A DNA stretch of 37,233 nucleotides from Deltaproteobacteria bacterium (GTDB taxonomy: Bacteria; UBA10199; DSSB01), in contig JACKPJ010000009.1 of the NCBI GenBank assembly GCA_024233625.1, positions 1-37,233 of the forward strand, in the 5' to 3' direction. The notes under the pieces are model-generated. The model was not told the origin of the DNA and made no database searches. It worked only from the letters and a program-made list of their open reading frames with translations. Positions 1 through 7,499 of this stretch are shown here, piece after piece (within the stretch, counting starts at the first letter, position 1; each line of letters begins with the position of its first letter). Made by a program: the position numbers and the translations under genes.

Positions 1-1788
1 ATAAGAAGGAACTCCCGTGAGCTGCGTCGATTGTTTTAAAGACCCTTGGCCAACTGCAACTTCTTGCAGACTAACCTCAGCGTCTGAAACAAAGTCTGTA
101 ATGCCATTGCTTCGATGGGCCTCCAGGTGCCAGGTAGAGGCATCATCACAATTAATATCGATCTCACCCGAACCGGTCGGGCTAGTCAACTCGATGATCT
201 CATTCGGGTTATCAGCATCACTCAGATAGATCGGGTCTTCCTCGCTACGGTTAGACACCGTCCAGCTTAAGACGCCTCGGCCACCTTGAAAGCATTGTTC
301 CTTGCCCGCTTCGGCATTTTTGAGCTGGAAGAGGATATCTGGGTCTTGATTGATCCGGTAAGTCACTTCCCGGGTATAGACTCCGTCTTGTGTCAGGGCC
401 TTATAGACAATGCTCAGCAAGCATTCGTGTTCCACTATGGAAAGATCAATCGGGTTACTGCTAAAGGTGGCCGGATCGCTATTCACATCAAAGACCTGAA
501 CCAGAGCTTGGTTAAAGCCAGAGCCGCATTGGTCACCCACGATCTTATCGATCGAAAGATTAATCAGACCTTCGACTTTAGAAGTATCCACGTAAGCCAA
601 AAGTTGCATGCTATCGCGCAGCTCACTGCCGGGAGCCGGACTATTGACCTTGATCTCACTGTCATTGGCAACCAAGACAGGATGCGCATACTGCGTCACC
701 ATGCCCAGGAAGTTTTCGGTCTCCAGATGAATCGCGCTCGGACCATCGGCGAGATAAAAACTAGTATCGAGCTGACCCGAGTAAACATTGGAAAAGACCT
801 CTTCTCCGCTGGAGACTAGTTTAAGCCTTAAGATCCCTGACTCGTCGCAGGCCTCCGCTGCAACATCGATCTTACCACTGACGGTCTCTCCACGAAAAGG
901 CTGAATCACTGCTATCTCAGGGCCCAGATCGGCAGGACGCTGCGCGCTCTTGCTAAAGCTCACTGGATAGCTGCGTTCGGTGCGGATGCCCAAGGGATCA
1001 ATCGCCTCGATGCGTAACACGATTTCATCCTTGGCATAACTCGCACGGGTATTAAAAACGGCGCTTAAGTGGGATAAGGTGCCATCTTCGCTCTCAGTGA
1101 CTTCCCATGAATGGTATCCACACACTGGACCAATCGGAGAGATGCGGGCTATCCCGCTAGCATCTTTAAAATCCAGTTCTACCTGAATCGTATCCACCTG
1201 ACCATTGGCAATCGTGCCATAGACCTCCGGTGGATAAGGAATGCTCTGGGCGTGTTGGGGATCACTGCCCTCCACTAACTCGTCGTAGTTTAAATAGGAA
1301 TCTCCATCCAAATCAAAGTTGGGCAAATGATGCAGAGAAATATGATCCTGATAGCGAGGATCCAAATCATTGAGACTCTTCATGACCTGGTCGGGAGTAA
1401 AACGCACGGTATTGGAAAAATCTAAGATCTCTTCCACCTGAAACACCGCTGCAAAGGGAATCTTGCCTACATAAAAGATTGAAACAAAGGCGTAGCGATC
1501 TCCGCGCAGCAGCTCAAAGATCGGCGCCTGGACTTCGCCCGTATTCATGTTAATCTCTAAAGCTACACGGTGAACTTCTTCATCCTTAGAATTATAAACC
1601 GTCAGCTCTCCAGTGATATTTTGTCCGAGCAGAGATTTTACCAACCTCAAGGGTAAATAACTTTGATCGCCCGAAGAGCTATCTGAAAGCTCGGAACTAC
1701 TACCGCAACTCATGCTAAAAATTAAAACTAAGAAAATAAAAACAGATTTGAAAAATGAAAATAGTGATTGTCGAAAATTATCCAGCAT
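1..1788 (-). CDS. Surface lipoprotein with EF-like and Ig-like regions (3' end beyond window)
   Basis: An open frame of 596 codons runs from ATG 1788 to the left edge without a stop, so the gene is partial. The N terminus has basic residues, then a hydrophobic stretch ending FSMSC-GSSS, which fits a signal peptidase II lipobox with Cys28 as the lipidated residue. Residues 159-170 (DLDGDSYLNYDE) form a calcium-binding, EF-hand or thrombospondin-3-like loop. Residues about 285-330 (GPEIAVIQPF then GETVSGKIDV) look like a bacterial Ig-like domain. The rest is beta-rich with scattered cysteines. It is probably an outer-membrane or surface lipoprotein. No specific function is recognisable. It is transcribed divergently from the lipoprotein gene at 2227. 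Existence of the gene is well supported by the long open frame and the lipoprotein start; the domain names are less certain. Confidence 0.8.
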   Translation of the reverse strand, partial: MLDNFRQSLFSFFKSVFIFLVLIFSMSCGSSSELSDSSSGDQSYLPLRLVKSLLGQNITGELTVYNSKDEEVHRVALEINMNTGEVQAPIFELLRGDRYAFVSIFYVGKIPFAAVFQVEEILDFSNTVRFTPDQVMKSLNDLDPRYQDHISLHHLPNFDLDGDSYLNYDELVEGSDPQHAQSIPYPPEVYGTIANGQVDTIQVELDFKDASGIARISPIGPVCGYHSWEVTESEDGTLSHLSAVFNTRASYAKDEIVLRIEAIDPLGIRTERSYPVSFSKSAQRPADLGPEIAVIQPFRGETVSGKIDVAAEACDESGILRLKLVSSGEEVFSNVYSGQLDTSFYLADGPSAIHLETENFLGMVTQYAHPVLVANDSEIKVNSPAPGSELRDSMQLLAYVDTSKVEGLINLSIDKIVGDQCGSGFNQALVQVFDVNSDPATFSSNPIDLSIVEHECLLSIVYKALTQDGVYTREVTYRINQDPDILFQLKNAEAGKEQCFQGGRGVLSWTVSNRSEEDPIYLSDADNPNEIIELTSPTGSGEIDINCDDASTWHLEAHRSNGITDFVSDAEVSLQEVAVGQGSLKQSTQLTGVPSY

Positions 1789-1962
1789 AAACAACTTCCC
1801 TCCAAAACAGGCGCAATTAAGCAAAAGATTATTTCAATATTTTTTATTTCAGTCGCGAAACATAAATCTCACGCGCCGAAACTGTTAATATATTTTTAGG
1901 AGTGCTATGTTTTAGGAGTGCAATAACACCTTCCCTGGGCTGTCTCTCACGAGAATTACCCA

Positions 1963-1996
1963 TTTATCAAAAATAGCTGAAGCTGATTTTGATAAA
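1963..1996. repeat. Inverted repeat, 10-bp arms, 14-nt loop
   Basis: TTTATCAAAA (1963-1972) and TTTTGATAAA (1987-1996) are perfect complements around a 14-nt loop, which itself holds AGCTgaAGCT. No T-run follows, so a plain terminator is unlikely. Confidence 0.7.
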
Positions 1997-2006
1997 AATA
2001 GCACCC

Positions 2007-2042
2007 TTAGGTTTATTTAAAACTTCCACTCAATAAACCTAA
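2007..2042. repeat. Inverted repeat, 11-bp arms, 14-nt loop
   Basis: TTAGGTTTATT (2007-2017) and AATAAACCTAA (2032-2042) are perfect complements. The loop is 14 nt, the same as in the hairpin 10 bp upstream. No T-run follows. Confidence 0.7.
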
Positions 2043-2064
2043 AGATGCCACCCTGTTAAACGCT

Positions 2065-2080
2065 GGAACATTTATGTTCC
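2065..2080. repeat. Short palindrome GGAACAT-TT-ATGTTCC
   Basis: Perfect 7-bp arms with a 2-nt spacer. This spacing would suit a dimeric regulator half-site pair as well as a tight hairpin. Confidence 0.6.
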
Positions 2081-2226
2081 TATTGGGTTTGATTTTTGAA
2101 GTCAAGAGGATTTTGACTATTGCAAATTTTTGAAAAATCTTTTAAGGGCCAAACTTGCGCAACCTGTTAAAACGCTGATGCGCAAAAAAACGCTGATATC
2201 AACTTTAAAATATGAAGGGATGTGTT

Positions 2227-3918
2227 ATGCGAATTAAACGCTGGACAAATCTATACCCAAAAGTGTCAAAAGGTGCTTTATTATTGGGTTTTCTCACTTT
2301 AATTTCCTGCGGTGGAGAAGAACCTCTCCCCGAGCCCCCTGCCGATAATAACAACGACATCGTCGAGCCAGTCTGTGGGAATGGCCTCTTAGAAGATGGC
2401 GAAGCTTGCGACGATGGCAACGACATTAATGATGACAATTGCAGCAACGAATGTATTTCCAGTTTTTGTGGTGATGGAATTATACAACAAAATGAAGCTT
2501 GCGACGATGGCAATGACATCGAGGATGACGGCTGTACAAATGTATGCAGTCTTCCCACTTGTGGTGATGGAATTGTGCAAATTGATCAATCGGAAGAATG
2601 TGATGACGGAAACTTTAACGATAAAGATGACTGCACCAATCTATGTAAAATCAATACCTGTGGAGACGGAATTTTACAAGAAGGTGAAGAATGCGACGAT
2701 GGCAACCTCAATAATAATGACGATTGCACGAATACCTGCGAAGTCAATTTTTATGCTTTTATTAATAAACTTGTCCCAGCAGAAAATTCACACAGCGATG
2801 AGTTTGGAAGCAGTATTGACATCGATGATAATGTCATTATCGTCGGAGCTGCTTTTGATAATGTCATTGATATGGGTGTTGACCGCGGTGCGGCTTATAT
2901 CTTCGAACAAAGTGGAGTTTTATGGGAGAAAAAACATAAACTTTCTCCAAACATTGGACAAGATTATGAAAACTTTGGCAGTAGTGTAGGGATTTCTGGT
3001 AGCACTGTTGTTGCAGGTGCACCTTCTCATATCGAAATCGATCAAGAAACTGGAGCGGCTTATATTTATGAAAAAAACGGAGACAACTGGGAAGAAAAAC
3101 TTAAGCTAGTCCCTAACACACTGAAAGATGGCGACGCATTTGGCTCCTCAGTTGCAATTGATAATGACATCATTGTCATCGGCGCCCCGCTTGTCGATGG
3201 AAACGGTATTGATAGCGGAGCAGTCTATGTTTATGAAAAGAACGGAGACAACTGGGAACAAAGCGCTATCCTCAAACCCGACAACCTCGACGCAGATAAG
3301 TATGATTATTACGGTCGAGTTGTCGCCATCAGCAATGGAACAATACTGGTAGGCTGTCACAATGATGACCATCAAGGAAATACTGATAGTGGTGCCGCTT
3401 ATGTATACGAAAAAGTCGGCAATGCATGGACCCAAAAACAAAAGCTCATTGCCAATGATGTCGATGCTTATGTCTATTTTGGCGAAGCCATTGCCATTCA
3501 TGGTGATTCTTTAGTCGTGGGAGCATACACTGATGTAGATTATGGAGATAAACGTGGAACCGTCTACCTCTTTGAAAGAAAAAATAATACTTGGCAACAA
3601 AGTAAAAAATTTAGTCCTGAAGGACTCAAACCATTTGACACCTTTGGCAACAGCCTTGCCTTAAATGAAGATACGTTAGTCGTAGGAGCACTGCTGGATG
3701 ATGAAAAATCCCAAGATAGTGGTGCCGCCTATCTCTACCATAAAGAAAATGGTGACTGGACACTCAAGAGAAAAGTCACTGCATTCGATGCCTTCTTCAA
3801 CGATCAATTTGGCAGTGCTGTGGCTATCGGAAATGAAGTTATTGCCATTGCCGCCCATTGGGATGACAATCAAGACAATGACTATAATAATGGGTCGGTG
3901 TATATATTTACACCGTAA
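2227..3918 (+). CDS. Lipoprotein with four DUF4215 Cys-rich repeats and an FG-GAP beta-propeller
   Basis: This is a predicted 563-residue secreted lipoprotein. ATG 2227 is preferred over ATG 2212 because AAGGGA (2215-2220) lies 6 nt upstream of it. The signal sequence ends LTLISC-GG, with Cys28 lipidated. Residues about 45-175 hold four Cys-rich repeats of the form CGDGxxxxxExCDDGNxxxxDxCxxxC, the DUF4215 or Myxococcus Cys-rich type. The rest is about seven FG-GAP-like blades, each with FGSSVAI, then an IVVGAP-like strand, then GAAYVYEKNGDNW. FG-GAP repeats fold as integrin-like beta-propellers that bind ligands or calcium. A role in surface adhesion or scaffolding is inferred; no enzymatic motif is visible. 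A strong terminator follows. Confidence 0.9.
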   Translation: MRIKRWTNLYPKVSKGALLLGFLTLISCGGEEPLPEPPADNNNDIVEPVCGNGLLEDGEACDDGNDINDDNCSNECISSFCGDGIIQQNEACDDGNDIEDDGCTNVCSLPTCGDGIVQIDQSEECDDGNFNDKDDCTNLCKINTCGDGILQEGEECDDGNLNNNDDCTNTCEVNFYAFINKLVPAENSHSDEFGSSIDIDDNVIIVGAAFDNVIDMGVDRGAAYIFEQSGVLWEKKHKLSPNIGQDYENFGSSVGISGSTVVAGAPSHIEIDQETGAAYIYEKNGDNWEEKLKLVPNTLKDGDAFGSSVAIDNDIIVIGAPLVDGNGIDSGAVYVYEKNGDNWEQSAILKPDNLDADKYDYYGRVVAISNGTILVGCHNDDHQGNTDSGAAYVYEKVGNAWTQKQKLIANDVDAYVYFGEAIAIHGDSLVVGAYTDVDYGDKRGTVYLFERKNNTWQQSKKFSPEGLKPFDTFGNSLALNEDTLVVGALLDDEKSQDSGAAYLYHKENGDWTLKRKVTAFDAFFNDQFGSAVAIGNEVIAIAAHWDDNQDNDYNNGSVYIFTP

Positions 3919-3943
3919 TTTGTTGCAAAAGAAATCAATATTA

Positions 3944-3984
3944 AAAAAGCCCTGTTACTTTTCGAAATCGTAACAGGGCTTTTT
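3944..3984. terminator. Bidirectional rho-independent terminator
   Basis: AAAAAGCCCTGTTAC (3944-3958) pairs perfectly with GTAACAGGGCTTTTT (3970-3984) across an 11-nt loop. An A-tract lies on the left and a T-tract on the right. It sits between two convergent genes and can end transcription from both. Confidence 0.95.
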
Positions 3985-4017
3985 AATTAATTAAGGGCTA
4001 TATTTTTTATTTTTTTC

Positions 4018-5496
4018 TTAGATATTGGGTTTTGTACTGTCCTCTAATCGAAATACTTGATCAATTTGCTTTGCTGTTAAATCCGTCTCCGCCAAGAGTT
4101 CACGCAGAGGTTTACCAGTCGCAACCGCTTTTTTGACAATTTCTGCCGTCTTGGCATAACCCAATAGTGGGTTTAAAACTGTTGCAATCGAAACAGAGTT
4201 TTCTCCATACCAACGACAGCGTTCCGCATCTGCAGTAATACCATCAACACATTTTTTTGCCAAAGCATTCATTGTATTTGTAAGAATAGTAATCTGCCAA
4301 CAAAGTGAATAAGCGATCATTGGCATCATAACGTTGAGCTCTAATTGACCTGCCTGGGATGCATAACTAATCGCTGTATTTAAACCCAAGGTAAAAAAAC
4401 AACTTTGGTCTGTCATCTCCGCAAGCACAGGATTAACTTTACCAGGCATGATGGAACTTCCCGGTTGCACAGGAGGAAGCACAATTTCGCCTAATCCTGT
4501 TCGGGGACCACTGGACAGCAAACGCAAATCGTTGGCAATACGAATAAGATCGAGAGCCATATTTTTAAGAGCGTCTGATAAGCCAACAACAGGTGACATC
4601 GACTGCATCGCTTCAAAAAAATCTTTCGCAGGTTTTAAAGGCATCTTTAAATATTTACCTAATGTTACCGCCATCATTTTTCGATATTTAGGATGGCTGT
4701 TCACACCAGTTCCAACAGCGGTTCCTCCAATGCCCAATTCCATCAGTTGCTTATAAGCTAGCTCGATATTTTTTAGATGACTTTGTAAACAAGAAGCATA
4801 AGCACCCACTTCTTGCCCTAAACGAATCGGCGTCGCATCTTGCAAATGAGTTCGACCTGACTTGACAATTTTATTCCATTCTTTTGCTTTTTTCTGAAAA
4901 GACTTGGCAAGACCTTGCACTGCAGCAAGTAAATCTTTTTTGAGCAAGAGAGAAGATAGACGAATCGCAGTTGGAATCACATCGTTCGTTGACTGAGCCA
5001 TATTGACATGGTCATTAGGATGAATGGGATCATAACTTCCACGAGGTTTATTGAGCATTTCGTTCGCACGATTTGCAATCACTTCATTTACATTCATGTG
5101 ATGAGAGGTTCCTGCTCCTGCCTGAAATGCATCGACGACAAATTCATCTCGATATTGCCCTGAAAGAATTTCATCACAAACTTTAACGATGAGTTGAGTA
5201 TGTTTTTTAGGAATCAATCCCAATTGACCATGTACCGTGGCTGCTGCTTTTTTGATTAAGACAGTACCATCAATAAAAGCTGGGTGGGCTCTCCAACCAC
5301 TGATCGGAAAATTCTCAACTGCTCGAGCAGTCTGCACGCCATAATAAGCGTTCTTGGGAACTTTTAATTCGCCTAATGAGTCTTTTTCAACTCGCATGGC
5401 ACTTGCATTTTTATCTAGATTTGCCCCCGCATTTTTCTGACTACTTTTTTTCTTTTTGACTGAATTTGTTTTTTTTGTACTGGATTTTTTCGCCAT
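4018..5496 (-). CDS. aspA: Aspartate ammonia-lyase (aspartase/fumarase superfamily) with Lys-rich N-terminal tail
   Basis: This 492-residue enzyme of the class II fumarase/aspartase superfamily probably deaminates L-aspartate to fumarate. The signature loop GSSIMPGKVNP lies near residue 347 and holds the catalytic serine. Several spots favour aspartase over fumarase: AYYGVQTARAVENFPISG, AGAGTSHHMNVNEVIANRA, QSTNDVIPTAIR and GQLELNVMMPMIA. It is close to what I recall of Bacillus AnsB. Residues 1-33 are an extra tail of Lys, Ser, Thr and Asn that the family normally lacks. The start is supported by AAGAGG 7 nt upstream of the ATG, and no good Shine-Dalgarno precedes Met34. It faces the upstream lipoprotein gene across a shared terminator. 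A fumarase function cannot be excluded from sequence alone. Confidence 0.85.
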   Translation of the reverse strand: MAKKSSTKKTNSVKKKKSSQKNAGANLDKNASAMRVEKDSLGELKVPKNAYYGVQTARAVENFPISGWRAHPAFIDGTVLIKKAAATVHGQLGLIPKKHTQLIVKVCDEILSGQYRDEFVVDAFQAGAGTSHHMNVNEVIANRANEMLNKPRGSYDPIHPNDHVNMAQSTNDVIPTAIRLSSLLLKKDLLAAVQGLAKSFQKKAKEWNKIVKSGRTHLQDATPIRLGQEVGAYASCLQSHLKNIELAYKQLMELGIGGTAVGTGVNSHPKYRKMMAVTLGKYLKMPLKPAKDFFEAMQSMSPVVGLSDALKNMALDLIRIANDLRLLSSGPRTGLGEIVLPPVQPGSSIMPGKVNPVLAEMTDQSCFFTLGLNTAISYASQAGQLELNVMMPMIAYSLCWQITILTNTMNALAKKCVDGITADAERCRWYGENSVSIATVLNPLLGYAKTAEIVKKAVATGKPLRELLAETDLTAKQIDQVFRLEDSTKPNI

Positions 5497-5588
5497 GAAT
5501 ACGCCTCTTATTTTTTAAATTATTGGTTTATAACTAAAGTTTTTCACGCTAATAGTCTCATTTATAAAAATAAACAAGGAGGAAATAA

Positions 5589-6131
5589 ATGAAAGTTTTG
5601 CGTTTTTTAATCTCTCTTGCTAGCTGCGCGCTTTTAGTTATCTCATGTGGAAATTCAAGCACAAAATCCCAAAGCCTTCAAATAGGTGATACAGCACCAG
5701 AGTTTTCTACAATGAATGAAACAGGAGAAATTACTCAATTAGAAGATTATAAAGGTAAGTATATTTTGCTCTTTTTTTATCCAAAAGATGATACCCCAGG
5801 TTGCACTGAAGAAGCCTTGAACTTTGCAAAATTTTACAAACAATTTAAAGAACTTAACACTGAAATTATCGGAATAAACTATGACAATAGCGATTCTCAT
5901 CTAGCCTTTAAAAGTAAATTCAATCTCCCCTTTCCTCTACTATCCGACACAGACAAAAAAATCTCAAAAACATATGGCAGTGAAGGAATGATATTTTCTG
6001 CAAGAGATAGCTTTCTGATTGGACCTCAAGGAAAAATTTTACAAATTTACCGCAGTGTCGACCCTAATGATCATGCCCAAAATGTTCTTGAAGATTTAAA
6101 AACTATCAACGGATCTCCCCACAAAAAATAA
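5589..6131 (+). CDS. bcp: Bcp/PrxQ-type peroxiredoxin, lipoprotein, one-Cys form
   Basis: This 180-residue thioredoxin-fold peroxidase reduces hydrogen and organic peroxides. The signal peptide ends LLVISC-GNSS, so Cys20 is probably lipidated and the enzyme tethered in the periplasm. The active site is FFYPKDDTPGCTEEA, with peroxidatic Cys72. Typical PrxQ proteins carry the resolving Cys five residues later (CTxExC), but here that position is Leu77 and no later Cys exists. It should therefore act as a one-Cys peroxiredoxin needing an external thiol. A strong AGGAGGA lies 6 nt upstream of the ATG. It stands as a single gene between aspA (divergent) and hflX, and a 108-bp spacer follows without an obvious terminator. 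Confidence 0.9.
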   Translation: MKVLRFLISLASCALLVISCGNSSTKSQSLQIGDTAPEFSTMNETGEITQLEDYKGKYILLFFYPKDDTPGCTEEALNFAKFYKQFKELNTEIIGINYDNSDSHLAFKSKFNLPFPLLSDTDKKISKTYGSEGMIFSARDSFLIGPQGKILQIYRSVDPNDHAQNVLEDLKTINGSPHKK

Positions 6132-6239
6132 ATTTTGGGCTACTTATTTTTTTCTATTTCGTTAAAATAAAAATAAAGATATGAAACTAAAAAATAACCA
6201 CTAGATAAATATTAAAGATCAAAAAAGGAACTTAAATAT

Positions 6240-7499
6240 TTGTTAGAAAGAAAAACTAAAATAGAGAGAGCTTTACTAGTTGGCATTCGTCATCCCTTAC
6301 AAAGTCAATTAGATGCAAGTGAGTCGCTTTATGAGTTAGAACGCTTGGTTAATACCGCAGGTGCCCAAGTCATTGCTACCACTCAACAAGAAATCAAAAA
6401 AGTAGATCCCGCTACCTATATCGGAAAAGGTAAAATTGAAGAAATCACCCAAATGGTTCAAGACTATAAGGTAGAAAGCGTCGTCTTTGACGAGGACCTG
6501 AGTCCAGGACAAAATCGACGTCTGGAAGAAGCCACTAAATGCAAAGTCGTTGACCGCTCCGGTTTAATTTTGGACATCTTCGCTCAACACGCCAAAAGTA
6601 AAGAGGGAAAACTTCAAGTCGAACTCGCTCAATATATTTATCTCATGCCTCGGCTTGTCGGACAGTGGGGACACTTTGGCAAACTAGGTGGAGGTATTGG
6701 AACCCGAGGTCCAGGTGAAACCCAATTAGAAGTTGATCGACGTCGCGCACGCGAGAGAATTAACCACATTCGTAAGGCGTTACGTGAGGTTGAAAAATCT
6801 CGAAAAGTTCATCGAAAAAAACGCCAAGATGTTCCCGTGCCTCTCGTTGCTTTAGTCGGATATACTAATGCTGGAAAATCTACCTTAATGAACGCACTCA
6901 CACATGCCGGAGTTTTGGCAGAAAACCAACTCTTCGCAACTTTGGATCCAACTGTCAGAAGAATGAAGCTTCCTTCAGGACGCATCGTCTTAGTTTCTGA
7001 CACAGTCGGATTTATTCATAAGCTTCCACACCAATTGATTGAGGCTTTTAAGGCAACTTTTGAAGAAATCCGCACCGCAGATTTATTATTACACGTTATT
7101 GACTATAGCCACCCAATGCGTGAGCAACAAATTGCAACTGTCAACCGTGTACTCGAGGAATTAAAACTTAATAAAAAGCCGATCTTAGAGGTATATAATA
7201 AAGTCGACTTATTGGGCCCGTCACAAGCTACTGGATCAGGAATTCGCATCTCTGCAAAACAAGGTCTTGGTTTAGAAAACTTACTCAATCAAATCGAAGA
7301 GAAGCTTTCATTTTCTTTCCGAACCTTGCGTCTTAAAATTCCTTATCGGCTTTCTGGATTAGTTACTTGGCTCTACAAAGTGGGTGAAGTCAAATCGCGA
7401 AAAGATCGTGAAGACGGCATTCATCTTAAAATCGCACTTAGTCAAGCTAATGAAGCACGACTGCGTCAAGAAGAACAAATCAAAGTTAGAGCGATTTAA
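6240..7499 (+). CDS. hflX: GTPase HflX
   Basis: This 419-residue ribosome-associated GTPase splits stalled or stressed 70S ribosomes in studied species. The N-terminal HflX domain carries YIGKGKIEEI and the linker GGIGTRGPGETQLE. The G domain begins near residue 207: G1 GYTNAGKS, G2 within FATLDPT, G3 DTVGF, G4 NKVD and G5 SAKQG. Length is normal for the family. The start is TTG, with AAAGGA about 10 nt upstream; no in-frame ATG lies near. The last four bases overlap the 3' end of the convergent helicase gene. Confidence 0.95.
   Translation: MLERKTKIERALLVGIRHPLQSQLDASESLYELERLVNTAGAQVIATTQQEIKKVDPATYIGKGKIEEITQMVQDYKVESVVFDEDLSPGQNRRLEEATKCKVVDRSGLILDIFAQHAKSKEGKLQVELAQYIYLMPRLVGQWGHFGKLGGGIGTRGPGETQLEVDRRRARERINHIRKALREVEKSRKVHRKKRQDVPVPLVALVGYTNAGKSTLMNALTHAGVLAENQLFATLDPTVRRMKLPSGRIVLVSDTVGFIHKLPHQLIEAFKATFEEIRTADLLLHVIDYSHPMREQQIATVNRVLEELKLNKKPILEVYNKVDLLGPSQATGSGIRISAKQGLGLENLLNQIEEKLSFSFRTLRLKIPYRLSGLVTWLYKVGEVKSRKDREDGIHLKIALSQANEARLRQEEQIKVRAI

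Larger units (their letters stand above)
1789..2226. promoter_or_regulatory. Divergent intergenic region rich in inverted repeats
   Basis: This 438-bp spacer separates two divergent lipoprotein genes and must hold both promoters. It contains several perfect inverted repeats (listed separately) and a tandem direct repeat of TTTTAGGAGTGC at about 1894-1922. The octamer AAACGCTG occurs at 2058, 2170, 2188 and 2236, the last just inside the downstream gene. No known riboswitch consensus was recognised. It may be a structured leader or a cluster of regulator sites. Confidence 0.5.

Noticed and set aside
17..819. Two plus-strand ORFs (17-229 and 286-819)
   Set aside because: They are antisense to the long minus-strand lipoprotein frame (1788 to 1), which has a signal peptide and domain-like sequence; the plus ORFs have neither ribosome binding sites nor recognisable products.
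2389..2989. Alternative-frame ORFs on both strands within the DUF4215 lipoprotein gene
   Set aside because: They arise from the repetitive GATGAC-rich codons of the Cys-rich repeats and have no start signals.
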